A stretch of DNA of 64,000 bases from Rheum nobile (Eukaryota > Streptophyta > Magnoliopsida > Caryophyllales > Polygonaceae), in the NCBI GenBank assembly GCA_027886185.1, contig WOAB01000103.1:2322001-2386000 (forward strand), in the 5' to 3' direction. Within the stretch, counting starts at the first letter, position 1; the number at the start of each line of letters is the position of its first letter. Under the pieces are notes generated by a model, which was not told the origin of the DNA, ran no database searches, and saw nothing but the letters and a program-made list of their open reading frames with translations. Position numbers and translations under genes: made by a program. Positions 32,470 to 44,789 of this stretch are shown here, piece by piece.

Positions 32470-34130
32470 TATTTCAACTTCGTGTGGGCAAGGCAACCCT
32501 TGAGAGTCTCTCTACCAAGTATCACGACATTCTTCGTTGTGTTTTCCGCCTTTGCTTCCTCGACTTGTTCCCAATATTGTTCTTAGGTAGTCAGTCAAGA
32601 CTTTCCACGTAAGGCGCTTGAACAAGCCATTCATCCATTCTAGTCTATTCCTAATCTAATTGGAAGCCTTTTCTTGAGCATGCTCCATAGTCGCCCTCAC
32701 TTCACGTACCTGATCCCTGGACATATTGTCAATGGATGCCAAGATTGTGACGTCGAACCCCCTAATATATGACTCGGTCATATCCTTCAACATAGAGTGT
32801 TGAGACTCGACCTTGAAAGTAATTCAATTTTTATAATAATGTATAAACTAAGTAAGCCAAGAAAATATCAAAGTAAATAATTTGAGTTTCATTTACATGT
32901 TTGTTGTTCTTATGTATAAATTAAGACATATATCGGTCCATGCCCTGACTATACTTTCCATGTACGTTTTAAGGCACACATACGTCCTCAACGTAATTCA
33001 TCAACTCCTTCCACTTCTCCATCAAATATGGAAGTTATTCCTCGTACAATTCCTCCATATATGACTAAAACAACCACCTACAATCACAAGCAAAGTGCTC
33101 AGCATCAATCTTCCTTTTAGCATGTACTTCAACATTGTGGTTGATATGCACTTAATGCTACATATTCACATTGGGAAAGAGTAATTTGAGATATTTCAAA
33201 TTATTCAACTCTCGATCTGTCACGATCGCCTTAGGTTCATTTTCCAAGCAAAAAGCTTCAAATGACATAAGGCTCATTTGTAGTGCACGATTGTCTCTCT
33301 TTCTATGAAAATGATTGCGATGTAGAATTTAAGCTCAATGCAACTAAATCCTACGATCTTCAAGAAATGTATACCGTACCTATAATTGTACAAAGACAAA
33401 TCAATAGGCCATTATAATTTTTCTAGGTAACGTAACTAAACCAAATTAATGAACAACTAAAGTTTATCTATTCGTCTTGTTGGTGGTATCCATGAGGATG
33501 AAGTGGGGGAACAATCCCAACAAATGCATGGTGTCAAGGTGATAAATGATAAGGTCGCTCATAACATATGCCCCGTTCACCCGTTACATGTCCATATAAT
33601 ATCCAATATGCTTTAAAAAATTCAACGTGTATTGCGGTACCGTCAATTTCCCCTTGGATTTACTCCTTTCATCAGCCTTGCAATTGTACAATTTCCTCCT
33701 TGATGTCACACAACCTAGATTCTCATCTAGAAACAAAAAAAAATCTTTGACTTTGTACCGGCGACATACCAAATCTTCACTTTGTGACGTTGTTCCTCTG
33801 TCAATCGTTCAACAAATGAATGACCAAGTAAACAAGCTCGAAGATGACGGTTTTGATATCCACAAATGACGGTTAAATTCCACACACACACACTTGTCCT
33901 CGCTTCCTTTGATATCAACCCGTGCAACTCAAACGGACAATCGAACTTATTTGTCCTCATTTGACATTTTGCTTTAGGGGTTTTCTCGGGACCTTCGTTC
34001 ACTTTTTTCTTCAAAGGTCTGTATGATCCATACTTCTCACACGGTAATATGACCTTTTGAGCCCATGATTTTTCAATGATAATCAAAATGTTCATTCTCC
34101 GACCCACCACACGAGCCCAATCAATTATAA
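32470..34130 (-). pseudogene. Decayed Mutator-like (MULE) transposase
   Basis: Minus-strand homology to plant MULE transposases of the FAR1-related group. 34110-33727 still encodes the FAR1/WRKY-GCM1-like zinc region (VILPCEKYGSYRPLKKK, DCPFELHG, WNLTVICGYQNRHL, LLGHSFVERLTEEQ). Downstream pieces in shifted frames give RRKLYNCKADERSKSKG, then HLLGLFPHFILMDTTNKTNR (the first catalytic Asp region), EPKAIVTDRE (second Asp region) at about 33230, and a QGLPCPHEVE zinc (SWIM) end near 32480. Frameshifts and stops are many. Terminal inverted repeats were not identified. Confidence 0.7.
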
Positions 34131-34333
34131 TGTTTCTATCACTTCCTTACTAGTAAAGTGTTAAGAAAAATCAACTATGGAAAAGTCGTTCTCAATAATA
34201 TGATCCTTTTATTTCACAAATATATATAAAATTTGAAATTATAAACATACCGATCCATCATCAAAATCATCATAAATTAGCTTAACTAAACATAATGTTT
34301 AAACTATATATGTTCATGCTATACATATTTTAG

Positions 34334-36130
34334 TTAATGAAATACTATAGTACATAAGTGTAACTATAAGAAATTTAATGAAATACTATAGTATATAAGT
34401 GTAACTATATGAAATATAATGAAATACTATAGTATATAAGTCTAAGTAAACTAGATTTAATGAAATACTATAGTAAATAAGTGTAACTATATGAAATTTA
34501 ATGAAATATTATAGTATATAAGTCTAAGTATACTAGATTTAATGAATTACAATAGTATATAAGTGTAACTATATGAAATATAATGAAATACTATGGTATA
34601 TAAGTCTAAGTATACTAAACTTAATGAAATACTATAGTACATAAGTGTAACTATATAAAATTTAATGAAATACTATAGTATATAAGTGTAACTATATGAA
34701 ATATAATGAAATACTATAGTATATAAGTCTAAGTATACTAGATTTAATGAAATACTATAGTACATAAGTGTAACTATATGAAATTTAATGAAATACTATA
34801 GTATATAAGTATAACTATATGAAATATAATGAAATACTATAGTATATAAGTCTAAGTAAACTAGATTTAATGAAATACTATAGTAAATAAGTGTAACTAT
34901 ATGAAATTTAATGAAATATTATAGTATATAAGTCTAAGTATACTAGATTTAATAAATTACAATAGTACATAAGTGTAACTATATGAAATATAATGAAATA
35001 CTATAGTATATAAGTCAAAGTATACTAAACTTAATGAAATACTATAGTACATAAGTGTAACTATATGAAATTTAATGAAATACTATAGTATATAAGTGTA
35101 ACTATATGAAATATAATGAAATACTATAGTATATAAGTCTAAGTATACTAGATTTAATGAAATACTATAGTACATAAGTGTAACTATATGAAATTTAATG
35201 AAATACTATAGTACATAAGTGTAACTATATGAAATTTAATGAAATACTATAGTATATAAGTGTAACTATATGAAATATAATAAAATACTATAGTATATAA
35301 GTCTAAGTATACTAGATTTAATGAAATACTATAGTACATATGTGTAACTATATGAAATTTAATGAAATACTATAGTATATAAGTGTAACTATATGAAATA
35401 TAATGAAATACTATAGTATATAAGTCTAAGTATACTAGATTTAATGAAATACTATAGTACATAAGTATAACTATAAGAAATTTAATGAAATACTATAGTA
35501 TATAAGTGTAACTATATGAAATATAATGAAATACTATATTATATAAGTCTAAGTATACTAGATTTAATGAAATACTATAGTACATAAGTGTAACTATATG
35601 AAATATAATGAAATACTATAGTATATAAGTCTAAGTATACTAGATTTAATGAAATACTATAGTACATAAGTATAACTATAAGAAATTTAATGAAATACTA
35701 TAGTATATAAGTGTAACTATATGAAATATAATGAAATACTATAGTATATAAGTCTAAGTATACTAGATTTAATGAAATACTATAGTACATAAGTGTAACT
35801 ATATGAAATTTAATGAAATACTATAGTATATAAGTGTAACTATATGAAATATAATGAAATACTATAGTATATAAGTCTAAGTAAACTAGATTTAATGAAA
35901 TACTATAGTAAATAAGTGTAACTATATGAAATTTAATGAAATATTATAGTATATAAGTCTAAGTATACTAGATTTAATGAATTACAATAGTATATAAGTG
36001 TAACTATATGAAATATAATGAAATACTATAGTATATAAGTGTAACTATATGAAATTTAATGAATTACAATAGTACATAAGTGTAACTATATGAAATATAA
36101 TGAAATACTATAATATATAAGTATAAATAT
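34334..36130. repeat. 41-bp minisatellite with dimer/trimer higher-order units
   Basis: About 43 tandem copies of a 41-bp unit with the core AATGAAATACTATAGTA. Three unit variants alternate: ones containing GTGTAACTATATGAAATTT, GTGTAACTATATGAAATATA, and GTCTAAGTATACTAGATTT. The third type recurs every 82 or 123 bp, about 15 times, giving dimeric and trimeric higher-order repeats. A block near 34430-34620 repeats near 34840-35030. It is extremely AT-rich and non-coding. Confidence 0.9.
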
Positions 36131-36169
36131 ATAAAATATAATAAAATACTATAATATTTAAAGTTTTTA

Positions 36170-37020
36170 TTCTCGATTTTTGGCTTTTTGGAGGGGAAAA
36201 CGATATCCGTTTTGGATGAATTTTATATGTACGGACTCGTATTAAAATTTTATGCTTCAAGCATTTTCAGTTATTCAGAGACTTTATGTATATACTTGTA
36301 CCGAATGAACCATATGGATATGATGTAACATATCCGGGACCTTGCGAGTAATAAGTCTCACTATAGGTGAATATATTCCCATTAGCTAGAAATCTATGAG
36401 CAAAATTCACTACAGGTGAATATAGTTTCATAAACTCCACTCTAAGCTTTTTGCGTAAAACCTTCTCCAATTAATCTAGCTTTAGATAAGTCTATTTCAT
36501 TTCACTCATGGTGTTTTCTTACAACCGACTAGTTTCACAGTTTCCAGTGTTGGAACTACAGGTACATAAATCACCATTTTCTTTTAAAAAAAAAAACTAG
36601 TTTCTTCATTTTCTTTCATCGCAACACTTGCAATCATTTCAATGTCGATGTACTTTTTTCACCATTTGAGGATCATAATCTTCACCCAACATTCTAGTAT
36701 TAATGTAACAACAAAGAGTCTATATAGAACTTTCTTATCGGTACCATCCCAAAATGGTTCTCGTATATGTAACTTTGACACACTCTTAGAACTAGTAAAT
36801 ACACTTAGTAGAAGGTTAGTTATACGATCCATTGAGCATTTGGTTCATTTATCATCGAATTTAAAATATTAAAATTACATCTTAGACAATCTATATATAA
36901 CAATAAAAAGTTGAATACAAAGAACATTTATTGCTAAAAAGTTGGTTACAAAAAACATTTATATATTGCTCATATTAAATTTATGAAAATAAACTTATTT
37001 ATCTTGGTTACATGTAGTTG
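36170..37020. other. AT-rich interval, nothing recognised
   Basis: No convincing gene or element. A 67-codon minus-strand ORF at 36267-36470 contains two near-repeats of 'actataggtgaatata' and 'actacaggtgaatata', but it has no domain and I do not call it. Confidence 0.5.
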
Positions 37021-37028
37021 ATAAGAAC

Positions 37029-37110
37029 ATTACTCTCTTAGCTCAATGGTTGAAGTGGTTGATATATAGTGAAAGGTTTGAGGTTCAAATCTCAAGGTGA
37101 ACATCATGTC
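37029..37110 (+). repeat. tRNA-derived SINE-like fragment, copy 1
   Basis: Contains a good pol III A box (TAGCTCAATGG, 37039-37049) and B box (GGTTCAAATCT, 37082-37092) at tRNA-like spacing, but no cloverleaf with a proper acceptor stem. Similar text recurs at 37305-37385. Better explained as a SINE head or tRNA pseudogene than as a tRNA gene. Confidence 0.5.
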
Positions 37111-37179
37111 CAATATTTTTGAATTGGTCATTTATACATATTAATTTCATAAAATCATTATAAGTTATAATTATAATAA

Positions 37180-39170
37180 TCTATCTATATATATATATAA
37201 AAAATTGTGTACACAAGATAAAAAAACATTTATTGCACATGTTTAGTTCACGATATTAGTCTTATTTGTTTGGCAATATTTCATTTAATCTCACTATTAT
37301 ATTCTTAACTTAATGGTTAAAATGATTGTTTATGTGATAAAATTAAGGTTGAGGTTCAAATCTTATGGAGATCATTTTGGCCAACACAACTTTTTTTATC
37401 TTCAATTTTAGTCACATTTATATTATTATTGTCATCTATATTTTAGACTATATTTATGTCTATGTCATAAAATTGGTTTAGTAAATTCAAAGATGAATTG
37501 CACATTACGAGCATTTGAATCTTGCTAAAATTGCATTAAGAATTTATTATTAGTTTATGACTTTTCCACTCCGTGGACTGTGCACCTTTTTTTTTATAGC
37601 TTATTAGATTTTAAATAATATCAATTTTGCAATGATCTACTCATTTATTAAAAACATTAATATCCTTATAAATGCATTAAATTTTCACAAAAATAAATCA
37701 GAAGACAATTGAAAAAATGTAACCGCAATAGGCCTTGAATATTTGAAATCAATGGGATTTGACCATTATTATAAGAAAATAATGAATTCAAAGTAAATGA
37801 TATTAAATGTTAGTTATCCTTTTTTATTGTGGAAAATCCTTCAAAAATGTCATTTTCCTATACTTGAACTCGACAATATAAATAGAGTAGTTTACAAATT
37901 TTAGTGTGGGCAAGTGGGAAGCTCACGAAAAATGTCATTTTCCTTTTTCTAACATTTCTCCAAAAAATATTTGATTTATTATCTGAAGCAAATATCTTCC
38001 TTCATTATACAATAGTCTGGCATGGGGTTGGATAATACAATGTCCTTTTGTAATTATTTCTTCTTCAAATGTATTTGAAATTTTTTTCATCCTATATACT
38101 TGTATAAAAAATACATAAGTAAAAATCATAATTTTTTTTATAGTACATAGGGTGAATATATTTACAAATCCTAGAGAAAATAGTTAGAAATATGATGGAG
38201 CTAAACTTTAGAATTGAGTTTTAAAAATGTCCAATTCATCCAAGAAGATGGGGATAATTGCTTCATATAGGGCATCGTGAGTTTTGATACAATTAATTTT
38301 GGTAGTTAACTTTAGAGGTAAATAACATATAATTATATTTATATTTCCCTTTACATATTTTTGAAAGTAACAATATTATTTGTAAAGAGTTATGATATAT
38401 CTTGAAAGCTTAATCAACTAAAATTCTTTTTGTTTACAAAGTTTTCTAAAGCTGTATTAATCCCCGTGGTAAAAAATTAAAATTCATAGAGGAAACTATA
38501 TTTGGCAACTTTATTATTCTATATAGATTATAAATAATTAAAGAATCTTATCTTATTACAACGTATAAAAGAAAATAATTTTCCAATACCGACCACATAT
38601 TTTCACAAGTTACCTAACTTTAAGTTACGAATCAACATAATATAGTGTTTGAATGATTATTTTAATATGTCAAGACTAAACAAGGACTTATCATGAAAAT
38701 TCAATATGCTACAACATATTGAGACATGCCCATATAAGAAATTTCATGAATAACCAATAACATGATTTTAAGTATATAATTCTTATTGCGTATAAAATGA
38801 ATTAAATGATAGTCAACTTTTTTTAACAAAATCAGAAGTGAATATTGCAGGTTGAATAAAATGTCATCGAAAAACATAGTGGCTTAAAAAAAATGGTCAT
38901 AAAAAAGCAGGGCAACCCGAGTAAGGCGTCTAAATTATACATTAATGAGTGCACTATATAATCTTGTTTGCATCTATGTTCAACCACCCCATCATTTCTT
39001 ATCAGATTTGGAAGTAAAATGGATGTGTACTACTATAAGAATCTTAAAACATATATTATAACATAAATATAAAAGAAATAAAAACATGTAACCAACACAA
39101 ACACACGAAAGTATAGATGAAAATCATTGAAAAATACATGTTGGTGCGTAGCACAGGTATGTCCTTCTAG
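37180..39170 (+). mobile_element. Non-autonomous Helitron-like element
   Basis: The 5' end TCTATCTATATATATA at 37180 follows an A; the 3' end is a hairpin GTGCGTAGCAC (39144-39154), 12 nt before a terminal CTAG (39167-39170), which is followed by T. This is the standard Helitron signature: TC start, 3' hairpin, CTRR end, insertion between A and T, no target duplication. No Rep/helicase is encoded; the 2-kb interior is AT-rich. It contains the second SINE-like box pair. Confidence 0.65.
37305..37385 (+). repeat. tRNA-derived SINE-like fragment, copy 2
   Basis: Degenerate A box region ('taacttaatgg', about 37307-37317) and intact B box (GGTTCAAATCT, 37353-37363), aligned with copy 1 over about 80 bp ('...aatggtt.aa.tg.tt....gaggttcaaatct...g.gatcat.'). 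It lies inside the Helitron-like element. Confidence 0.4.
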
Positions 39171-41030
39171 TATCTTATATACTTGTCTAATTTCCTTTCC
39201 CCCTTAAAGTTGGAATTTTCACCTCGTTAAAGTGATAATCTCAATACCAAGCAACATATTGATAACCCGTTCATAAGCTCTAGGTATTTAGTAAACGATA
39301 GAGAAGTACATCGATCGTATAATATATTGTGTGAGGTAAGATGACATATAACACATATCCAAAAACTTATAGTTTTCTTTTGGAGACAAGTTTAAAATAT
39401 GAGAATTGTAAGTAGTCAATCAACATCCAAAATTCATTATTTGATATGATCAACGACTCTTTCAAGTCATATATGTCATGTATTAGCATTTGTCTAGCTA
39501 TCCACTATGACAATATTACTAACGATACTACTTGACCGTTTTGTGAATGTGTAGGAGCTAAACAATACTCAACTACTTCACAAATTGATTAATCTCATTC
39601 TCCCACTTGATATGTGTTTCAATCAACGTCATAAAATATATGATAATCCACATTGGTCCACATGTCGGGGTCTTCGTTCCTCATATGTCTCTTGAACTTA
39701 GTCAAGGACCGTATGAAACTTTGCATACTTGATCACCCTTAGCCCTTAGGGAAGAAACTACAGATCTTAGGATCTTATGGTTCTATAGTTTCCATGTGAG
39801 TATTCAATAATCATGCATATCATTATCTCACTTGGGTGACTGAGTCTATCATGACACATAATATCTTATCATCAACTAATTTCTAGTTAGTGATATTATA
39901 TATATATTTTCAATGGTTTATAATCGTTTCATATAATCTAGGTGTGAAATTTATCATCTCTTTTTAAGACTTGATGCGGGTGAGTCTATGAGATGCATGA
40001 CATAGATGTTTGACAACATCTCTAGAGTAAATTCTTGTTTCTTTAGGTAACAAGAGAAGTACTCTTTTAGAGTCATTTATGAGATTTTTCATGTTGAACG
40101 TAATATTCACACCAAATTTTTTTCATTCATATGATTGTGAAAAAATTCCGGGTTTACAAATGATATGTTAGTGACATCATTGACAAAAATAATTCTCCAC
40201 CATTTAAAATTTGCAAATGGGTGATCCACTCATAATTTGAAAGATGATCAACTCAAAAAAAAAATCATTATATTGATTTATAGATAGAAAAACAAATTCT
40301 GAAAATGAGTGCATTCAGAACTTTAATTTATATAAGATTAATCTCCACACCTATAGTCATAGTACCTAGTGTCGCACAACTGTTATTAGACTAATTACAA
40401 ACTACGTTATTTATTAGTTGTCCCTTAATCTAATTTCCAATGTCTTCATGACAAAAAAATTAACCCAAATACAACTATGATCTAACTATAAACCATAACC
40501 ATGACTATAACCTCTTTCACACCCTCTATTAGAGGAGTCATGCATCAAGCATGCTAGACACTGTCAATATTTGATCTTCAACTACTAGGTTGTGTTTGGT
40601 GGTTATTTATAAATAGTTATGAATATGATATAAATCAACTTTTCTTATACTACTACTAGAGTACATAATTTGGTATGAAATTCTCTAACTCTTTTGGAGT
40701 TTATAATGATACATTAATGACCTCTAATTGTCAAAGCTCGAGTCTTCAGGCTCTAATGTAGTAGATCATAACTGATTAAAATAATAGCTTAGCACGATTT
40801 TATGGGAATTTCAAGTGTTGATTGTTTCTCCCAAATTTGTATTACCCACTAAAAGTATACAATAAAAACTCATAACAAATGTTTCTTTCGGAAACACTTA
40901 GAGCTTTTGAATAAAATACAACAATCATCACAACTTAAGATGAACAAGTAAATAAGAATAAAATACAATATATAAGAAACTGTAAATAAACAATAAACAT
41001 AGTAAATTTTATTTTGTGCACTTCAGGTAA
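39171..41030. other. Decayed AT-rich DNA, probable old retroelement interior
   Basis: No ORF longer than 60 codons. A purine-rich minus-strand run (AAGGGGGAAAGGAAA, about 39196-39210) could be an old polypurine tract, which with the PBS-like site near 42700 would make 39190-42717 the interior of a large, non-coding minus-strand LTR element. That is an inference only. Confidence 0.3.
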
Positions 41031-42400
41031 CAAAAAAATAGATGATTTATCATTTTCTTCAAGAATGAAAATTTCATAAAATCTCAATTGTCAACTTCGG
41101 GTGACAAGTTGATAACCCTATACATTTTATTCAATAAATTTTGTCATCTATTAGGGGAGATGATATATTGATATTCATTTCATAATCTGCTATGAAAGAT
41201 TATATTTTTACCGATAATATTCACCTACATCTAGAGATGATATTATCGTTATAACTCATTTAAAGAAGTGATAATTTTAATAATAAATCCACTTTGATCG
41301 ATATTGTGCATACAACTTGTAACAACTGCTTGGGGTATCATATATATACAATAATTCTTTTCATTTCCAACTTCGGGTGACAAGAACTCAACTATAAAAT
41401 TATCATAGGCTTTTTATCATGTACTACGAGAGATGGCATCTCTCTTTATATTTTAGGTACAAAATGTTATCATCTACTTCAGGAGATGCATGCTTTTATA
41501 ACGTTGAGCTAGAAAATAACAAGAAATAAGATATAACATACTTATATAAGCAATGTTGTACAACTATGGTGGTTTATATGGGTGGTAAGCAAAACATATT
41601 TATGTGCAACATTAATTAAGCATAATAATAAGCCAGAAAGGTAACAATATGCTAAGTTATGAAAAAATCACCAACATCCTAAAATTGATACATTCATCAT
41701 AATCTTAAGATTGTTACCAACATTAATTATGATAATAAAACACAATAACTAGTTTTAAGCATCAACAAGGAGGATATCACAATAACAATTAATTCGATAA
41801 ATGAGCTTGTAATTCATACAAAAAATAATACTCTGTATATAGTAGATGTAAATTAACATTATATAAGCTAAGATAAACTATATTAAAGGAACTTTCTTTT
41901 CCTTTTTATCATTTGCTATAGAAAGAGATATTCTCAAACATATTTTATCATATACTTCTAGAGATGATACAAGTATTATAACATCTAATTCAAGGATGTA
42001 ATATTCTAAACGTAAACTTATATATAAAGGGGTTTACATTCTAATTCATGCAAGTCTCTAGTAGAAAATGTAATTTTTATTTTTGATTCACTTCAAAGAA
42101 CGGCTTTCACAGATTATGGGAATAAAATTTGTCACTACAAGAGACTATTTATCTCATAAGTACATCATCTTTGGAGGAGGGTACTCATAACTTCAAGACG
42201 TGGACACAAATTGTCTCATATGTACATCTTCTTCTTGGAATGACACTCATCACGTCGAGATACTATTTTTCACTACCAGAACATCATTTGACAAAAAAAG
42301 TAAATCATCTTCAAGGAATAAACCATCACTATTATGAAAAATATTCCGTGCAATCATCATGTTCGGAGAATGATTCTAAATTTATATCTACATGGACATA
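41031..42400. repeat. Series of short stem-loop motifs
   Basis: Irregularly spaced short inverted repeats of the form ATCATCT..(A/C)TTC.(A/G)GAGATGAT recur, for example at 41140-41170, 41420-41440, 41468-41490, 41908-41930, 41950-41975 and 42160-42180, with 'caacttcgggtgacaag' at 41092-41108 and 41370-41386. No protein is encoded. They look like a repetitive non-coding leader of a retroelement. Confidence 0.45.
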
Positions 42401-42699
42401 TAATCTTGTATAGATTGATGACATATATACTCCCACATATATAAAAACATAATATATAAATAATAATTGGAATCATAATTATCAATAAAAATTAACGGGG
42501 GTTATATATATAAAATACTATACAGAAGCGTTAATGCTCAAACCAAGATATACTATTGAACAAGATTGCATATATGTAGCAATCAGAGGCAAAAAATAAT
42601 CAAATCATCACTGAGATGCTTAAGAGATTTTTGATGCAAGCCTGGAACAAGGAGGCACCTAGAATAAGATTTTGTGGAGCAATTTGTACACCCTTCGAA

Positions 42700-43220
42700 T
42701 TGGTCGTGTTGATAACGTGTTATAACATCAATGTAAATTATGCATAGATTAATAGAGTGTAGAGATTCTAGAGAGACAAGAGAAATAATAGAAACGTGTT
42801 ATAATACAATTTTTTTCCTCTTATTCATTTCTTATACAAGGCCATATATATGCCATTACACGAAAGTAACACAATCGGACAAAAAACATTAAAATGATGG
42901 TGTGAATCTGGAAAGTAATTAAGCACAAAATGTAGATAAGCATACTCACATAAGTAAACATGTATTCACAAATATATATTACAATATTAATAACGCATTT
43001 TAAATTGATTTTGTTTTTCAAATTATCATTATCATTTTTCGTCATAATTGATCAAGTGGTGAATGAAATGATTATTATCTATGCTTAAAACTTCTTTTCT
43101 TAATATAAAACAAATCGTGTAAATTAGTTTCGAATATAGACATTAAGGATTTGCAAAATGTAAGATGTTATTTGAGATTTAAGCGAAAAGTGTAAGTAAT
43201 TCGAAGTCATTTTGTTACAC
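42700..43220 (-). mobile_element. Candidate LTR with PBS-like site
   Basis: On the minus strand, sequence ending ...GTTATAACA (plus 42718 onwards) is followed by CG and TTATCAACACGACC, the PBS-adjacent pattern seen in some plant copia elements. The outer edge may be at 'ttttgttaca' near 43219. No partner LTR was found, so this is tentative. Confidence 0.3.
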
Positions 43221-43374
43221 ATGAATATAATATTACTTTTTTATATATAGTTTTTTATATAAAAAACTCTTTATTCTGGTGGGGGCAATGTAGAGTGGTT
43301 CATTTTACACTTTTCTAGGAAATGTATTGTCTTACCATCCCTTAAAAAAGAGAGAGAAATGATTAGTAGAACCC

Positions 43375-43985
43375 ACGAGGCCCAGACCCAACCCCACACA
43401 TTATGTTTCAAACCCGATTTCCAATCTTGACAAGAACCGAGCTCATAGCAAACGGGCGAACATCCCACCGTAACTGTGTGACCCCAACATGCTCTCCTTG
43501 AGCACATTCAAGAACACGACTAGCTAGATCTAAAGCTCATCCTCCGTCATTCCTTCAATAGGTGTATAGCCAACCATCTCCTTTGTCTCCCGCTCCTCAA
43601 ACAACCGACATTCACTGCTTTTTCGCGTCCATCTACATGTCAACCACCGGCAATTGCATGTTCTAATAAGTCCCATAGGATTAAAATGGTGTCATTTCTC
43701 ATCCCCATGCCTCTCCATTCTTGCTCGCGGAGTACTTGTCCATATTCTTATGCAACAACGGGTTCTAAATAGAGAACATCTTTCTACCAAGGAGAAGATG
43801 ACGATCCCTATCTTGGACCTCGTCAAAGTGAAAAGCTCGCTCACCTTCATAAGAGACCGTAGTATCTCGTTAATAAGGTTACTTATAAGTTGCTCTTGTT
43901 GTCCATCTTCTCCATACTCACCTTATGCCTCCTTTTTTCTTTCCTAGAATGATTCAATGCCAGAAAAGAAGTAACAATTGATGAA
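43375..43985 (-). pseudogene. Decayed MADS-box pseudogene
   Basis: Full-length homologue of the MADS gene on the minus strand: C-terminal region at 43375-43560 ('gaggcccagacccaaccc...'), coiled-coil region at 43560-43690, and MADS-domain region at 43780-43950. The ATG position is degraded ('gaagtaacaattg', about 43966). Frameshifts occur throughout. It shares the diagnostic 'atcttgacaagaacc' with the copy at 63484, so these two form a subgroup. Confidence 0.7.
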
Positions 43986-44208
43986 AAATAAGATGTTCAT
44001 AACCACAAGAATAAAGAAAGAAAGGTAGATGATTGAATTTTGTTTGAATTGTATGAGAGTCTTATTATATAGAGTGGGTATATGGTAATTAGAATTAATA
44101 GTAACTTGATTTACATTTTGAAGTACACTTAATGTGAGTTGATAAAAAATAAGGGATTTTTCCCATAATTAAGAAAGAAAAAAGAGGTTACAGTAATTTA
44201 CTATGTGA
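43986..44208. repeat. MADS-unit upstream block
   Basis: Contains the TATA-like 'attatatagagtgggt' (about 44064-44079), the 'cattttgaagtacacttaatgtgagttgat' equivalent of the gagggacac block, and 'agaggttacagtaattta'. It is cut abruptly at about 44208 by the next MADS fragment. Confidence 0.6.
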
Positions 44209-44333
44209 TAAAACTCGCTTGCTTTCTTGAAGAGACCGTATAGATCACTTGTAAGTTGATATTGCTCTCCATCTTCACCTTTTGCACCCTTTTCTATTCC
44301 TTCGATGATTGGTGCCTGAGAAGAACTAATCAT
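44209..44333 (-). pseudogene. 5' fragment of a MADS-box gene
   Basis: Only about 40 codons remain: the N-terminus (ATG at 44333-44331, in 'agaactaatcat') and the first part of the MADS domain up to KKAS ('ctcgcttgctttcttgaagagacc', 44214-44237). The break falls inside the MADS domain and joins directly to upstream sequence of the neighbouring copy, as expected from unequal exchange or deletion between tandem units. Confidence 0.65.
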
Positions 44334-44536
44334 GGATAAAATAAGAGGCTAAGAAAACACAAGAAAGAAAGAAAGAAATGAAGAAATATGGATGAATGAA
44401 TGATGTGTGAAATATGGTTTGTATGTGAGTTATAATGTATAGAGTGGGTGCTATCATTAAAATAAAAATTTTAGATCTACATAAAAAGAAACTTTTTGTT
44501 ATAATTGAAAAATAAATAAGTTATTATAGTAATATT

Positions 44537-44779
44537 GAGTTTGGATCATATGCGGAGCACTCTTCCCGTGCGGACGTGCGGAGCATGCACTTTTGAGTCT
44601 TATTTGTGCACTTTAACGTCTTATTTGTGCACTTTTTCAATTTATTTTTTTTTCAAATTTTTTTCCAAGCATTTTTCAAATTTTTTGCAAAAGTGCACAA
44701 ATAAGGCCCAAAAATGCACAAATAAGGCCCTATAGTGCATGTCCGCACGGGAAGAGTGCTTCGCACCGGAACCGCACTC
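44537..44779. mobile_element. Mutator-type MITE with 10-bp target duplication
   Basis: 243 bp. The ends are inverted repeats (GAGTTTGGATCATATGCGGA at the left; GAGTGCGGTTCCGGTGCGAA read inward from the right), both followed by GCACTCTTCCCGTGCGGAC. It is flanked by identical 10-bp duplications TAGTAATATT (44527-44536 and 44780-44789). The paralogous spacer near 30516 reads through without the insert. Long target duplication and G-start ends fit a MULE-derived MITE. Confidence 0.85.
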
Positions 44780-44789
44780 TAGTAATATT

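Noticed and set aside
34334..36130. CRISPR-like array
   Set aside because: Units are contiguous with no unique spacers and the genome is a plant's; it is a minisatellite.
37039..37092. Possible tRNA gene (A and B boxes)
   Set aside because: No proper acceptor stem or anticodon arm; a second diverged copy nearby suggests SINE origin.
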